Shown in pieces: positions 44,375-54,700 of a stretch of 64,000 bases of DNA (positions are counted from its first letter, which is position 1; every line of letters starts with the position of its first letter). The DNA lies in NCBI GenBank assembly GCA_038030265.1, contig CM075937.1:10540001-10604000 (forward strand), read 5' to 3'. A program made the position numbers and the translations under genes. The DNA comes from Corythucha ciliata. Taxonomy: Eukaryota > Arthropoda > Insecta > Hemiptera > Tingidae. The notes beneath the pieces were generated by a model. It did not search any database. It was not told the DNA's origin and saw nothing but the letters and a program-made list of their open reading frames with translations.

Positions 44375-45199
44375 TATTTAGGACATCATATTTCAGCGGA
44401 AGGTGCGATGCCTGTTCAGGACAAATTGACTCCTATTTTGAACAGCTCCCAGCCCCGAAATATCAGCCAACTGAGGTCGTTCCTCGGAATGGTTGATTAT
44501 TATAACAAATTCTTACCTATGGTAGCCTCATTCCTAAAACCGTTGTAAGATCTTACAAAAAAGAATGTCTCGTTTGAATGGAGTATAGATTGTGACGAAG
44601 CCTTTAGAAAATGTAAAGAGATGCTGCAAAACAGCCAAATGCTCGGACACAACGACCCGTCGTTACCGATTGTGGTAAAAACCGATGCCTCTCCATAAGG
44701 TGACTGTGCTGTTCTACTAGCCACGTAGTAGATGGTCAGGAGAAACCTATAATGTTTACTTCCGCGACGCTAACGGCAGCGGAGCAAAATTACGCTCAAA
44801 TTGAGCGCGAAGCGTTAGCGGTCGTCTTTGCTATTCGAAAATTCCACAAATTTCTGTACGGCCATATAAGTTTACTATCGTTACTGACGCTAAAGTTCTG
44901 CGTAAAATTTTGGGGTCAAAAACGGGGATTCCAACTTTGATGGATTCTTGATTACAACGTTTGGCCGCCTTGCTGTCAGCGTACTGGTAAGCGTAATTGG
45001 TTGAAAACGCCGGCATGTTATCGCGTTTACCTCTGGATTTTAAGTCGGGTGATGACAAAATTATCTCAGTCATTGAAATTCCATTATCGCTGCGGGATGT
45101 AGCAAAATTTACTGCCACAGACGACACGTTGAAGCTGGTGAAGTATTTTACTTTGAATGGTTGGCCAGTTAAAATTGTTTGAGGTCTTGAGCCGTATTT

Positions 45200-45613
45200 C
45201 AAGCGCCGGTGAGATCTGTATGTTGGTGTGGTCACAGGTACTGGATCTGTTGTATGAACAGCACATCGGAATCGTTCAGATGAAGGCACTATAGCACGAT
45301 CACGTGTTTGGTGGCCAAGCGTCGATATGGATATCTGTCACGGGTATCCGATAACTGGTATCTTCAATCGCGGCCGAAGACCAGTGAGCCATGGGAAAGG
45401 GTCCACTTGGATTTCCTCCATTTCAAAGGCGTAGAAATGTTGATCTTAGTCGATAGTTTTTCCAAGTGGATTGAAGTGTGGCAACTGTCAAGCACTTCTG
45501 CTCAAAAAATCATTGAGTGCTTTATAGGCGTCATATCCACGTTTGGTCCCACAGGAGAAATCGTGACAGACAATGGGCCCCCTTTTGGTTCAAGGGCTTT
45601 AGTCAAGGGATGA
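45200..45613 (+). pseudogene. gypsy F integrase, truncated
   Basis: ARSRVWWPSVDMDI (zinc-domain end, about 45290-45335), then WERVHLDFLHFKGVEMLILV with the first core Asp, FSKWIEVWQLSSTSAQKIIE and GEIVTDNGPPFGS with the second Asp. The frame ends at 45611 before the Glu. Sequence after 45613 is unrelated. Confidence 0.82.
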
Positions 45614-46384
45614 AGGTGGCTAAAAGCCCGCCGCCGTACCGTGTGGGAAAAGTATCGTTTTCTTGATTTTTTTTTTTCTGTGAATTAGCTCAATTAGCTT
45701 AATTAGATTATGCTGCTCATAAATGGTTGAGGAGAGGGGTGCGTGACTCACGAAATTGTCTCTGGTTGGACCTGATACCTAACTCATGGGAGGGGGTAAT
45801 CGAAACTTCTCCGCCTCCCGGAAATTTTTCCCTGTCAGCCACCTTCAGAATCCGTTACATCTGACGGAAAATCCGTTACATCCTGACGGAAGTTTTCCAC
45901 AGGTGAATAACGCCTACAATTTCGTAAAAATATAAATTAAACTCCTGGTAGGGATTCCAAGAGCGCCCTAGCGGCCCCATGTTGAACGATTACTTTTCCC
46001 CAAAGGACTGGCGGGCGCTTGTTAACAAATCATAACGCGTATATATTTGTCGATTGAGTGTTTTTAACGGTTTTAAGACTGCCGGTTTCCACTGGATTAT
46101 TTCAATGACGTTCGTATGTTTTTGTGGGCACAAAGCCAGACTGTTTGATCCATTTTTGTGCAAAGTTTCCATCCGCTAGCATCATTTTTGCGGCAGTTGT
46201 GCTAACAAGGAATTCGGAACTTCCACCTCCCACCATGACTACCCTTCCCTCTCCACTTTTTCGAAAAATGAAAACGTCAATCGAAGGCTGTTATTACACC
46301 GGGTTTTTGTGGCAAATATGGTGTCACTAAGTTAGGTTATACTGGTGAATGGTAGCGAAGAAGTGTAAACTAAAGAACGTTAAA
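45614..46384. other. Non-coding, no gene recognised
   Basis: No repeat phase or known coding motif. A short direct repeat 'atctgacggaaaatccgttacat' style segment occurs around 45848-45895. Confidence 0.4.
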
Positions 46385-46575
46385 ATTAAAAGTATTTGTA
46401 TTTGTATTTTCGTTGAGTGTGAAACACAAAATACTTTTGAAAATGTATTTCAAATACAAAGCCCAAAATACTTTCAAGAATGTATTTTAAATACAGAAAT
46501 ACGAATACTTTTCCAAAAGTATTTAAATAGAATTACAAAATACGTATTTTGTATTTAAAATACAAAGTATTTTTT
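46385..46575. repeat. GTATTT/AAATAC palindromic repeat cluster
   Basis: Closely spaced inverted words such as aaagtatttgtatttgtatt and aaatacaaagtattttt. This kind of AT palindrome array is known from non-autonomous hAT-type elements in many animals. Exact ends not resolved. Confidence 0.6.
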
Positions 46576-46728
46576 CTTCTACCGATTTCGGCTATCCTTT
46601 CCTGATATGCTTACTCACATCGATCTACACAGAATCCTTTTGAGTCTCCTGTTTTAATTTTATTAAAATCGACTAGCAGCTTACTGTCCAACCGATGCAA
46701 CTGAATATTGTCTAACCCCTTTGATCCT

Positions 46729-46798
46729 GGGGGCCTGTTCTGTAAAGTTAGCAACAGTCAAAACGACAGTTATTAGCGACAGTCGATTGAGGTGTTGT
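46729..46798. repeat. 70-bp dispersed repeat, transposon-end-like (copy 2)
   Basis: Starts gggggcctgttctgtaaagt and matches 3580-3649 with a few substitutions. Here it has no MULE frame next to it; sequence towards the gap (46799-47093) is AT-rich with an (ATT)n run near 46979. Confidence 0.65.
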
Positions 46799-47093
46799 TA
46801 TTGTTGTAAAATGTTTATGGTTTAATGAATAATAACGACAAGACTTCTTTATTCAGAGGCGTAACATGGCCGACTAATTTGACAACGGTATTCGGAAACA
46901 AGAAGTTGTGGGGCACGCTCGCGCATGACTATAAAATGATACTGTAAATATAACTATGATTCCTACAACACGCTCTTAATTATTATTATTATTATTATTT
47001 TTAATTGATACGTAATAATTATATAGTTCACAAAGTTTTAATAGAAAATACATAGTAAGATAAGTATGTAAAGAATTACAAAATATTATGTTA

Positions 47094-47593
47094 NNNNNNN
47101 NNNNNNNNNNNNNNNNNNNNNNNNNNNNNNNNNNNNNNNNNNNNNNNNNNNNNNNNNNNNNNNNNNNNNNNNNNNNNNNNNNNNNNNNNNNNNNNNNNNN
47201 NNNNNNNNNNNNNNNNNNNNNNNNNNNNNNNNNNNNNNNNNNNNNNNNNNNNNNNNNNNNNNNNNNNNNNNNNNNNNNNNNNNNNNNNNNNNNNNNNNNN
47301 NNNNNNNNNNNNNNNNNNNNNNNNNNNNNNNNNNNNNNNNNNNNNNNNNNNNNNNNNNNNNNNNNNNNNNNNNNNNNNNNNNNNNNNNNNNNNNNNNNNN
47401 NNNNNNNNNNNNNNNNNNNNNNNNNNNNNNNNNNNNNNNNNNNNNNNNNNNNNNNNNNNNNNNNNNNNNNNNNNNNNNNNNNNNNNNNNNNNNNNNNNNN
47501 NNNNNNNNNNNNNNNNNNNNNNNNNNNNNNNNNNNNNNNNNNNNNNNNNNNNNNNNNNNNNNNNNNNNNNNNNNNNNNNNNNNNNNNNNNNNN
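47094..47593. other. Assembly gap of exactly 500 N
   Basis: The length suggests a fixed-size scaffolding gap. Everything to its right largely repeats material seen to its left. Any frame spanning it is meaningless. Confidence 1.
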
Positions 47594-47782
47594 AATTTAC
47601 TGGTTGTAGCGGGCTGGCTTCCGGATGAACCGTCGATTTCTTCGAAACGTGGCAGCTTGATCGTCTTGAATTACATAATATTATGATCTGTTTTGTTCGG
47701 CACTTTGGACAACTCCTTTATCCCACTCTCCTCCCAAATGACGCTGGAAGATAATGCGTTGTCCGGGATCAAGGGACTCCAG

Positions 47783-47900
47783 CCCCCCTATTCTGTAACT
47801 GTTAACAAGTGCGTTAGCGAAGTAAGCAAGATGAATAATTGAAAGTAATCAGCTGAGAAATTTCGCTAACACACGCGTTATGAGTTACAGAATTGGGGGG
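47783..47900. mobile_element. MITE, 118 bp, inside gypsy C2 integrase
   Basis: Ends are CCCCCCTATTCTGTAACT and AGTTACAGAATTGGGGGG. Arms of about 39 bases pair at about 33 positions through GTTAGCGAA. CAG flanks both sides (47780-47782 and 47901-47903), giving a 3-bp target duplication, and the gypsy frame is interrupted at SKDL. Three-base duplications suit PIF/Harbinger- or CACTA-type mobilisation. Confidence 0.85.
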
Positions 47901-48272
47901 CAGATCTTTACTTGTACGATCATAGAAGTACTCTAACTTTGCTCTGTCAGCATCACGCTTGGCATTGACTTCATAAGGATCTACAACACGAGGCTTCAAG
48001 AGCTGACAGGCGACTGGAACCATCGTGGTTTTGAGCATGCACCCAAAGACTAGCTGAGCGGATGAAAACCCTAGATAAGATATCGGGGTATTCCGGTACT
48101 GGCCAAGGCCGAGTTGCCAATCTTCGGCCTTTTGAAGCATTGCTTTAGCTATCGCTACGCCTCGCTCCGCAAATCCACTTGACTGCGGGTAACGGGGGCT
48201 TGAGAAAATTAGTTGAAAATTCCAAGACGCAGCGAACCTTCTGTACTCCTCGCTATTGTATGGGACGTTGTC

Positions 48273-49480
48273 TGGCCTGTCTGGCGGCTCTGGGGGCCTT
48301 CAGGACGACTTGAACGGCAGCGATGGAAGTGTTGCTTCGGCTGCGACCCCTATATTTGGAGGTCAAGATGCGCGCAATGGAAACATGTTATGGGTTGCAA
48401 GTCCATGGGAAATGGGCGGTTAGGGGGAGAGATATGGGACGCAGGGAAGTAGCGACGGAGCTCCAGCGAATGGCGCCTGTCACCCAGATGAGGAGTGACA
48501 AAACCGTGAAGCGATTGGACTTGGGAAGGAAGATACGGATTCGAGTTGGTACGAGAGAGGAATTCAGGGTGCAAGAGGGAACCATGAATTGCTTCACGGA
48601 TGGGTCGAAGTTGGAATCGGCGATGACAGGATCTGGGTTCTGGATACCGGAGTTTGAAGGTGGGAACTGTAGGCCCCTACGAAAGTTGGCCACTGTTTTT
48701 CAGGCAGAGGTCGTGGCGATAAATGACTGTGTCCTGGAGCTAATTAGGAAGCATGTGAGGTTCAGGGAAGTGGTGATCTACGCGGACAGCCGGTGGTGGA
48801 GTCGGCCTTGGTGGCGGACTGTCGGCGGGCCATCACAAGGCTACAGGGAATGGGTAATGAAGTGAACCTCGCGTGGATCCCTGGACACAGGGGATACAGG
48901 GGGCAAATAAGGATGTATGGGGACCTGAGCCGACTACTGCGGTCTCCAAGACAGTGGGGAGAGCCCAGATAAAGGATTGGGCGGATAGGGAGGCCGCCAG
49001 GAGTTGGACTAGCCTATCAGCCTGTCGGCAAGTGAGGGCTTGCATTCGGGAATGGGACAGGGAGGCGACGATGTGGCTGCTATCACTAAGTAGAGGCAGC
49101 ATGCGGAGAGTTGTGGGGATGTTTACAGGCCATTATGCGCTACGTAAGCATCTCCACACAATGGGAATGGTGGCAGACCCAATGTGTCGGGGCTGCGAGT
49201 TGGAAGAGGAATCGGCTGTGCACTTTGTAGGGGAGTGTGAGAGGTATGCGGCTACTCGTTTCCGCATTTTCGGGACAGATAGGTTGCCAGGCATCACATT
49301 CTCGAGGGCCGAGGGGGTCCGAGTCCTTCAGTTCGTGAATGCCGTAGATAGGTTTGCGGACCCGCATTAGGCTTTTCCGAGTCCGACCCTAAGGGCATGG
49401 CGTATGAGCCGGTAACGGCTTAAGCGCTTCGGGCTCGGCTAGGCCGGGTGCGGGCCCACTGAATAATAATAAAATAATAA
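48273..49480 (+). mobile_element. 5'-truncated non-LTR retrotransposon (LINE) in gypsy C2 integrase
   Basis: ATGGGACGTTGTC at 48260-48272 and 49481-49493 is a 13-bp target-site duplication. The insert is 1,208 bp, keeps only the C-terminal part of ORF2 and ends in the tail aataataataaaataataa, as in I/R1-like elements with TAA-type tails. Confidence 0.9.
48323..49370 (+). pseudogene. LINE ORF2 C-terminus: RNase H and Cys-His module
   Basis: 48323-48865 reads NCFTDGSKLESAMTGSGFWI (RNase H, first Asp), VFQAEVVAINDCVLELIRKH (catalytic Glu) and VVIYADSR (third Asp). A frameshift around 48800 moves WIPGHRGYRGQIR to another frame. 48873-49370 reads FTGHYALRKHLHTMGMVADP and CRGCELEEESAVHFVGEC (C-x2-C, H, C), then ERYAATRFRIFGTDRLPG, the usual tail of I/R1-type ORF2 proteins. 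RT and endonuclease were never copied here. Confidence 0.85.
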
Positions 49481-50015
49481 ATGGGACGTTGTCACGGAAA
49501 TTTCGTCAGGGACACCGAAACGACCGAAGACCGTTTTTATTTTTTCAATTATTTCAGCAGCCGATTTCGTCTTGCGCTGGAATACTTGTAGCCAGCAGGA
49601 ATAAGAGTCGTAGATGACGAGGAATGATTTCTGGTCATGATCGAAGATGTCAGTACTTACTCGCTGGAACGGTCGTTCACTCTTTGGGTAAAGCTTCAGA
49701 GGCACCTTGCAATTGTTGGGGCAGCAGCCGCTGACAAGCTGGACAATTCGCGACGAATTTTTCAACGTTCTTTGTCATGCCTTTGTGCTGCCTGTTTCAT
49801 TTTTGTAACTCCACAGTGGGCGAAGTGTATCAGCTTCAGGATGTGTTGGTGAAGCGGCGGAGGAATAACAGGACGGTTTTCAAAGAATCGAATGCCCCCT
49901 CCTGTGGTGAGCTGGTGCTTGATCGTCCAAAACTTCCGGAGATCTCCTCTTAGACGCCTGGCACAAGGCCATCCGTGTTGAAGGTAGTTCGTCAACTTGT
50001 GTAAGGTATAGGATC

Positions 50016-50525
50016 CTATGACGTGAAGTCGATCAGCTCTTGCTTCTTGGCAGCAGTGCCAGATACAGCAATGTTAGCGTGAACTGTGTATTCTTGATAC
50101 GAATCGTTGGCAGGCGCGTCTGCAAGGGCAGCACGAGACAACGTATCTGAAATAAACATCTTCGATCCAGGCGTGTATTGGACTGTTAGGCGGTGCTTAA
50201 GCAGTTTTAACCGCAAACACTGGAGTCGGGCCGTCGTCTGGTCGATCGATTTTTTAAAAATGGTTTCCAACGGTTTGTGGTCGGACTGGACTGAAACAGT
50301 TTGACCATAAATGTAGTTATGGAATTTTTCGGTTCTGAAAACGATGGCGAGTAGTTCCTTTTCGATCTGAGAATAACGCTGTTCAGTAGGAGTCAAGGCG
50401 CGCGACGCGTAGGCTATAGGCCGGTCTTCTTGGAGTAAGCATGCACCCAGCCCAGTCTGGGAACTGTCTGCTTGCAACGAGATTGACTTTCGTGCATCGA
50501 AAAAGCCGAAGAACAGGGGCAGTTG
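50016..50525 (-). CDS. gypsy C2 RNase H
   Basis: 153-residue frame (50477-50016): MQADSSQTGLGACLLQEDRP with the first Asp, EQRYSQIEKELLAIVFRTEK with the catalytic Glu, VQSDHKPLETIFKKS with the third Asp, then SDTLSRAALAD. C1 lacks the last part by truncation at 22230. This is the intact RNase H of the family and degrades template RNA during reverse transcription. A short deletion separates it from RT. Confidence 0.85.
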   Translation of the reverse strand, partial: QLPLFFGFFDARKSISLQADSSQTGLGACLLQEDRPIAYASRALTPTEQRYSQIEKELLAIVFRTEKFHNYIYGQTVSVQSDHKPLETIFKKSIDQTTARLQCLRLKLLKHRLTVQYTPGSKMFISDTLSRAALADAPANDSYQEYTVHANIAVSGTAAKKQELIDFTS

Positions 50526-51195
50526 TCAGCTCCGGCTAAGGAACTCGCGTTCGACGTCACAACACGTTAAATTACGCAAATGTTTGGTTTTTGAAGCTAA
50601 ATTTTTTATGAAGGGGTTCAGATATTTGATGAGACCTAAAACCCGAAAGACCGATTTTTTCTCCTCGAGCCGAGGCATATTGCCGATTGCTGTGCAGCGG
50701 TCAGGGTCAATACTTGCACCTTCTTTGGACAGAATCATTCCAAGAAACTTGACAGATGGTTTGCAGTACTGGAGTTTGTCTAAACTAAAGCGAACGTTGT
50801 ACTCTTCAGCTCGATCGAAAACTTTTCGATCTTCGATGTTCTTCTGGGGTGGAAGCCATCGAAATACGGGGAGCACTCATCAATACCTCCAAAAATTTCG
50901 ACGATTTTTGCATAAAATGTTCAGGCACGCTGTTGATGCCGAAGCAAACCCTTAAAAAACGGAATCGCCCAAACGGCGTCTGAAAAGTTGTCAGATACGA
51001 GGAAGCTTCGTCCAGTTGGAGCTGCCAAAACCCAGAAGACAAATTGGGGACAGTAAATATTTCTTTTCGAGACAGCTTTGACACAATTTCTTCCGTGGTT
51101 GGCACGTAATATTTTGGGATACGAATGCAGGAATTTAAGTCTTTAGGGTCGAGGCAAATTCGGATGTCCCCATTTTTGTTGTGCTTTTCAACGGC
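50526..51195 (-). pseudogene. gypsy C2 RT
   Basis: DIRICLDPKDLNSCIRIPKY, FTVPNLSSGFWQLQLDEASS, QTPFGRFRFLRVCFGINSVP and EHFMQKSSKFLEVL, then a frameshift. The active-site region reads PYFDGFHPRR, as in C1. 50876 downward reads SLDKLQYCKPSVKFLGMILS. The first catalytic Asp is Asn (TVPN versus TVPD in C1). Sequence upstream of 51195 is LINE, so Gag and protease are lost. Confidence 0.85.
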
Positions 51196-52465
51196 GTTAT
51201 GAGGCACATAGTTCATGATTAGCTCGTAAGCGTGATATCACGTGACAGGTTTTTTTTTTTCTACTACATGTGAGCTGAAAGAAAGACGCTGAAAAACTGA
51301 TGGTTCCAATGATTTGTAAAATATGCCCTTTATCAGAGCCTAAATATTGTCGCTGCCAATCAGCTCTGGTCATCTCTCTGACAAGTCCCTTGAAGTCGTC
51401 CATTGACGTTTTATGGTCGAAAGGCTCTCCCTTTGTCGCACCTAGCTTGGCTAATCGATCGACTTCGTCATTTCCTTCAATGTCAACATGACTTTTAACC
51501 CAAAATATCTCAATTTTCCTCTCGTCTTCCAGTAGCTCTGCATGAGCATCGATAATGTTTAAAATGCGACGGTCACGAATGTGAGTTGTGGGTAATCGTT
51601 GCAGGTGGAGAACAGAACTGTGTCTGAGGGCTTCGGATATAGCTATTAATTCAGCCGGATATACGGTGTCGTTGTCCCCAAGTTGGAACGATTTAACAAA
51701 CCCGGTTCGTCTGTGCAGAAACACGCATCCGACTTTACCGTCTATTTTCGAGCCGTTTGAACAAATGTATTCAAAATCTGGCCATTTTGTTTGCAAGAAC
51801 CGCTGAAAATTGAATTCGATACAAACATTTTCTTCGGGGGACCAATCAGGTGGTGATGTCGTGACGAAACGACGTAACAGTTTGCCATAACTTGTATGAG
51901 AAGCCGGCATAGCATTCGATTTGTGGATCTGATTCTTATAACGAGAAATTCTGACGAAACTGTCTGTTAGAAGTGGCGAATAACGCTTCCGGCTCCAGTA
52001 CGATGAACCAAGGACTCTATTTGAGAGGTTACAGATCTTGGTTAACACGTGGGTATTTGTGGATATAATTTTCAGCATGTTTCAGCCTAATTTTGAGAGG
52101 CATTTCTCCAGCTTCGCAAAACATTACGTCCACGGGGGGTACTTTTCACTTAGCCTATGCATAAACGGACGCATCTGTTCTGTAACTTATCCAGCTTTTT
52201 AAGCACTTAGTTAGGTGCCTCTCCGTAAAAGATTGAGCCGTAATCACTGGTCGTCCGGATAACGTTTCTGTAAAACAGTAAGGTAATGCAAGGGTCGGCC
52301 CCCCAGTAAGAATGTGTTGCCAGTCGCAAGACATTCATCAATTTTTCAGTTTTATTTATGATTTCATGTACGTGTGCAGACCAATTTAACTTCCTGTGTA
52401 GGGGTAGTCCTAGGAACTTTACGTTTTCAGCGTGAGGGAACGCCACTTCATCCAATTTCATTATT
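51196..52465 (-). mobile_element. Second LINE fragment (jockey-like), chimeric junction with gypsy C2
   Basis: Minus-strand order is end of RT domain then RNase H. It stops inside coding sequence at 51196, where gypsy C2 begins, without tail or target duplication, so the junction is a recombination or deletion point rather than a clean insertion. Confidence 0.8.
51197..52461 (-). pseudogene. LINE RT end and RNase H
   Basis: 52461 downward reads VKFLGLPLHRKLNWSAHVHE, then NVLRLATHSYWGADPCITLL and DYGSIFYGEA, a typical post-RT segment. In shifted frames LQNRCVRLC and CEAGEMPLKIR connect to the 293-residue frame 52078-51197, with SNGSKIDGKVGCVFLHRRTG (where TDGSK is usual, so the first RNase H Asp is Asn), YPAELIAISEALRHS (Glu), FWVKSHVDIEGNDEVDRLAK (His and last Asp) and HVISRLRANHELC. 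The RNase H frame is long and otherwise intact. Confidence 0.82.
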
Positions 52466-53079
52466 GTAACTCAGTGGCGGCGGAAGTCAGCCAGAATTGG
52501 GGGAGCAAGAATCTGAGCAGTTCAGATTTACCCCTCCCGCCCTCCGGAAAATACCATTTTGCGAATCAATTATGCCTACATGTGCAAAAATACAATGCTT
52601 GAGGCAAAAATTCCAAATCCTTCGCCAAATTTACCGCCTCTTCATGAAATTCTCTTGTTTCTGGGTTATTTTTTCTGGGTAATTTGAGTTCTAAAGACAC
52701 AGTTTTACTAGACGTGTTTGACGTGACGTGTTATAAGCTAAATAGGCCATAAAATGGCTTATTAACAGGAGCGCACGAGCAGGAACTTGGAGTGAAAGAG
52801 CAAAAGTATGCCGTGAACAGTAGCGTACCCGTGGTAAGGGCGAGGGAGGCGGACCACCCGGGGCTACCCATCAGAGAGGGCCCCCTAAAAGCTTAAATAT
52901 GGAAAAATTACTATTTTTCAGGTTCATGTTCATAGATTTAGATATATGAAAAGGAGTTTTTGTGTACGATTGGACAGTGATTTTAGCTCCTTTCGACGAT
53001 TTTCAGCCCATCCGACTTGGAGAATAGAACGTTACTGGTGATAAGCAAACAGTGTGGCTAAATATTCGTTCGAGCCCAC
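52466..53079. other. Non-coding
   Basis: Begins CAGTGGCGGCGGAAG on the plus strand near 52472, a word common at hAT-type termini, but no partner end was found. Nothing else recognised. Confidence 0.35.
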
Positions 53080-53830
53080 AAAAGTGCAATTCTGATGGCT
53101 AAAATTGGGAAAATGTGTGCCTTCTGGAGGCAAATTCGCGGCTGAAAGAGAGAAAATATGCCGATTCCCAAGTTTCTTTAGGTCCTCAAGCAGATAGAAT
53201 TGAGAAGGAGTTCTAAAGTGCCAATGTTGGGGCGAGTAGGCGGCAAAAAATTTGGAAAAAGTGCTAATACTCGTGGCTAAAACTGCAAAAAAGCACTCAT
53301 TCCTGGTTTCTCGATGCAACTATCAGACCATAATTTAGAAAGAATCGTTGATTCTCGGTTTATGGTGGCAATTTTACAGCTAAAATGTACCAAAAAACCA
53401 CTAATGCGCTGTTTATGGACCAATCCCACGGCTGAAATTGAGAAAAATCGCCTAATCCATCGATTAAATTGAGTAATAAAAGCGCTAATTCGCGAATAAC
53501 CTGAGGAAAAACTTTAATTTGCGGATAAAAATGAATAAAATCACTTATTCGCAGCTAAAATTGAGTAAACGCCAAATCCGAATCTTCCAAAAGATATTTC
53601 GAGGCTAAAACTAAGAAAAAGTGGTAATCCAGAACTAAATTGAAATGAGATGGCCAATGTGGGGCTAAAATGTAAAACAAACGCCTTACTCACGGCTAAT
53701 ATATGTCAAATCGCTAATTAGTGCTGCTTAAATTAAGGAAAACTCTAAATTTCAACTCAAATTGAGGAAAACGGCTAATTCGCGGCTAAAAATCGAGCAA
53801 AACGCCAATTTGTAGCAAAAATTGATATAA
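53080..53830. repeat. R4-type degenerate minisatellite (third field)
   Basis: Same 'cgctaattcgcg', 'gctaaaattgagaaaa' unit style as 29941-34990. It is not a copy of a specific part of those fields that I can recognise, and it lies outside the duplicated block. Confidence 0.75.
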
Positions 53831-54420
53831 GTCACCGACCAGGAGGATGAAACAGTTGACTTCAGAGTCACATTCCGCTTCTCCATGGTCTTGACTGGAA
53901 TTGTCTTGGTTAGACGTCTAGAATTAACAGTTTTTACCCCTTCAACCCTCGGGAACGCGCAATTAAAAAAGTTACTCGGCGCGCGCAATGAAATGTGATG
54001 TCTAATAATCAAAAAAGTGATTAATTTGCCAAAATAAAAGAGATAATAAACAAAAATATGTAAAATATCAATTGATTTCTCATAATGAAGAGTTTTGTTC
54101 AGAAAAATATTAATATAAGTAAAAATTATCCGTTTATTTAAAATGGTGGTGACATCTGGTACCATAGACCTCAAAGGGTTAAGCCTGTTCCGGCCTACAG
54201 CTTTTATTTGCGTTTTTTTGTTTGATGCAGTTTTGATGAACGCTTGCCTTCCCCTCCCCCTGACCAGCACATTCGTTTGTTGAACACTTTTCATTTGGGC
54301 ACAATGGTGCCATAAAATTTTGTTAGAACGAGCACTTCCGAATTTACAAACAGATTCGGACTCAAGGGCTGGACGTTTTTTTTTTAATTTTACGGCCGTA
54401 CACCCGGCCCTGCTAACTTT
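53831..54420. other. Non-coding; possible TTAA element
   Basis: GGGTTAA at 54176-54182 and CAACCCTCGGG near 53943 with GCGCGCG inside recall the piggyBac-like MITE at 13612-14514, but the left target is TCAA and the ends pair poorly. Confidence 0.3.
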
Positions 54421-54700
54421 TAGTACCCCCCACCCACCCACAACCTTCACCGGTCGCAAGTTATACGACGGAAAAGTTCGCACCCCATCGATTCATTCAG
54501 ATTTGTTAAGAATGAGTAGCAGGTGTGTTTACTTTATGGAGTTGGTATAGAATAGAGGTTTGCAGGAGAAAAGTCCATCATTCCTCGGCAGCCGCTAGAA
54601 AATCAAACACGCCGAAAACACGTATTTCATAATATTGATTGGCCGCGGGGAAGGAGGATCTCTCTCTTGTTGAAATGTATCTGTTGAACCGTGCAGAGTG

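Larger units (their letters stand above)
43980..45200 (+). pseudogene. gypsy F RT connection and RNase H (split)
   Basis: QFFQSAVTYLGHHISAEGAM is split exactly by the 343-bp insertion, then SQLRSFLGMVDYYNKFLPMV, stops, PIVVKTDASP (RNase H Asp), LTAAEQNYAQIEREALAVVF and RKFHKFLYGHI, and MLSRLPLDFKSGDDK. Typical of the K02A2.6-like gypsy group. Several stops and indels. Confidence 0.82.
42868..45613 (+). mobile_element. Ty3/gypsy relic F
   Basis: Forward order is protease, RT, RNase H, integrase core, all with stops and frameshifts. Truncated at about 45613 before the last integrase Glu; no LTRs seen. Interrupted at 44032-44374 by the tRNA-bearing insertion. Confidence 0.88.
47594..49995 (-). 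pseudogene. gypsy C2 integrase, split by LINE and MITE
   Basis: 49995 downward: HQHILKLIHFAHCGVTKMKQ (zinc-site His pair). 49765 downward: LVSGCCPNNCKVPLKLYPKS with Cys residues, VSTDIFDHDQKSFLVIYDSY (first core Asp) and GVPDEIS. Beyond the LINE (48272 downward): VTDNVPYNSEEYRRFA (second Asp), YPQSSGFAERGVAIAK (Glu), LQKAEDWQLGLGQYRNTPIS. Beyond the MITE (47782 downward): LDPGQRIIFQRHLGGEWDKG and FRRNRRFIRKPARYNQ, the C-terminal module. Without the two insertions the integrase would be nearly complete. Confidence 0.88.
47594..51195 (-). mobile_element. Ty3/gypsy retrotransposon C2 (RT to integrase end)
   Basis: Minus-strand order is RT (from 51195), RNase H, integrase zinc site, integrase core, C-terminal module, ending at the gap. 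Disrupted by a LINE (48273-49480) and a MITE (47783-47900). Its RT part is a copy of C1 (22230-23218), with the same degenerate RT active site. Confidence 0.9.

Noticed and set aside
47088..47609. 173-residue open frame across the gap
   Set aside because: It consists almost entirely of unknown bases.
53941..54182. Second piggyBac-like MITE with TTAA
   Set aside because: Right end GGGTTAA fits, but the left target is TCAA and beyond CCCT the ends do not pair. Kept only as a remark.
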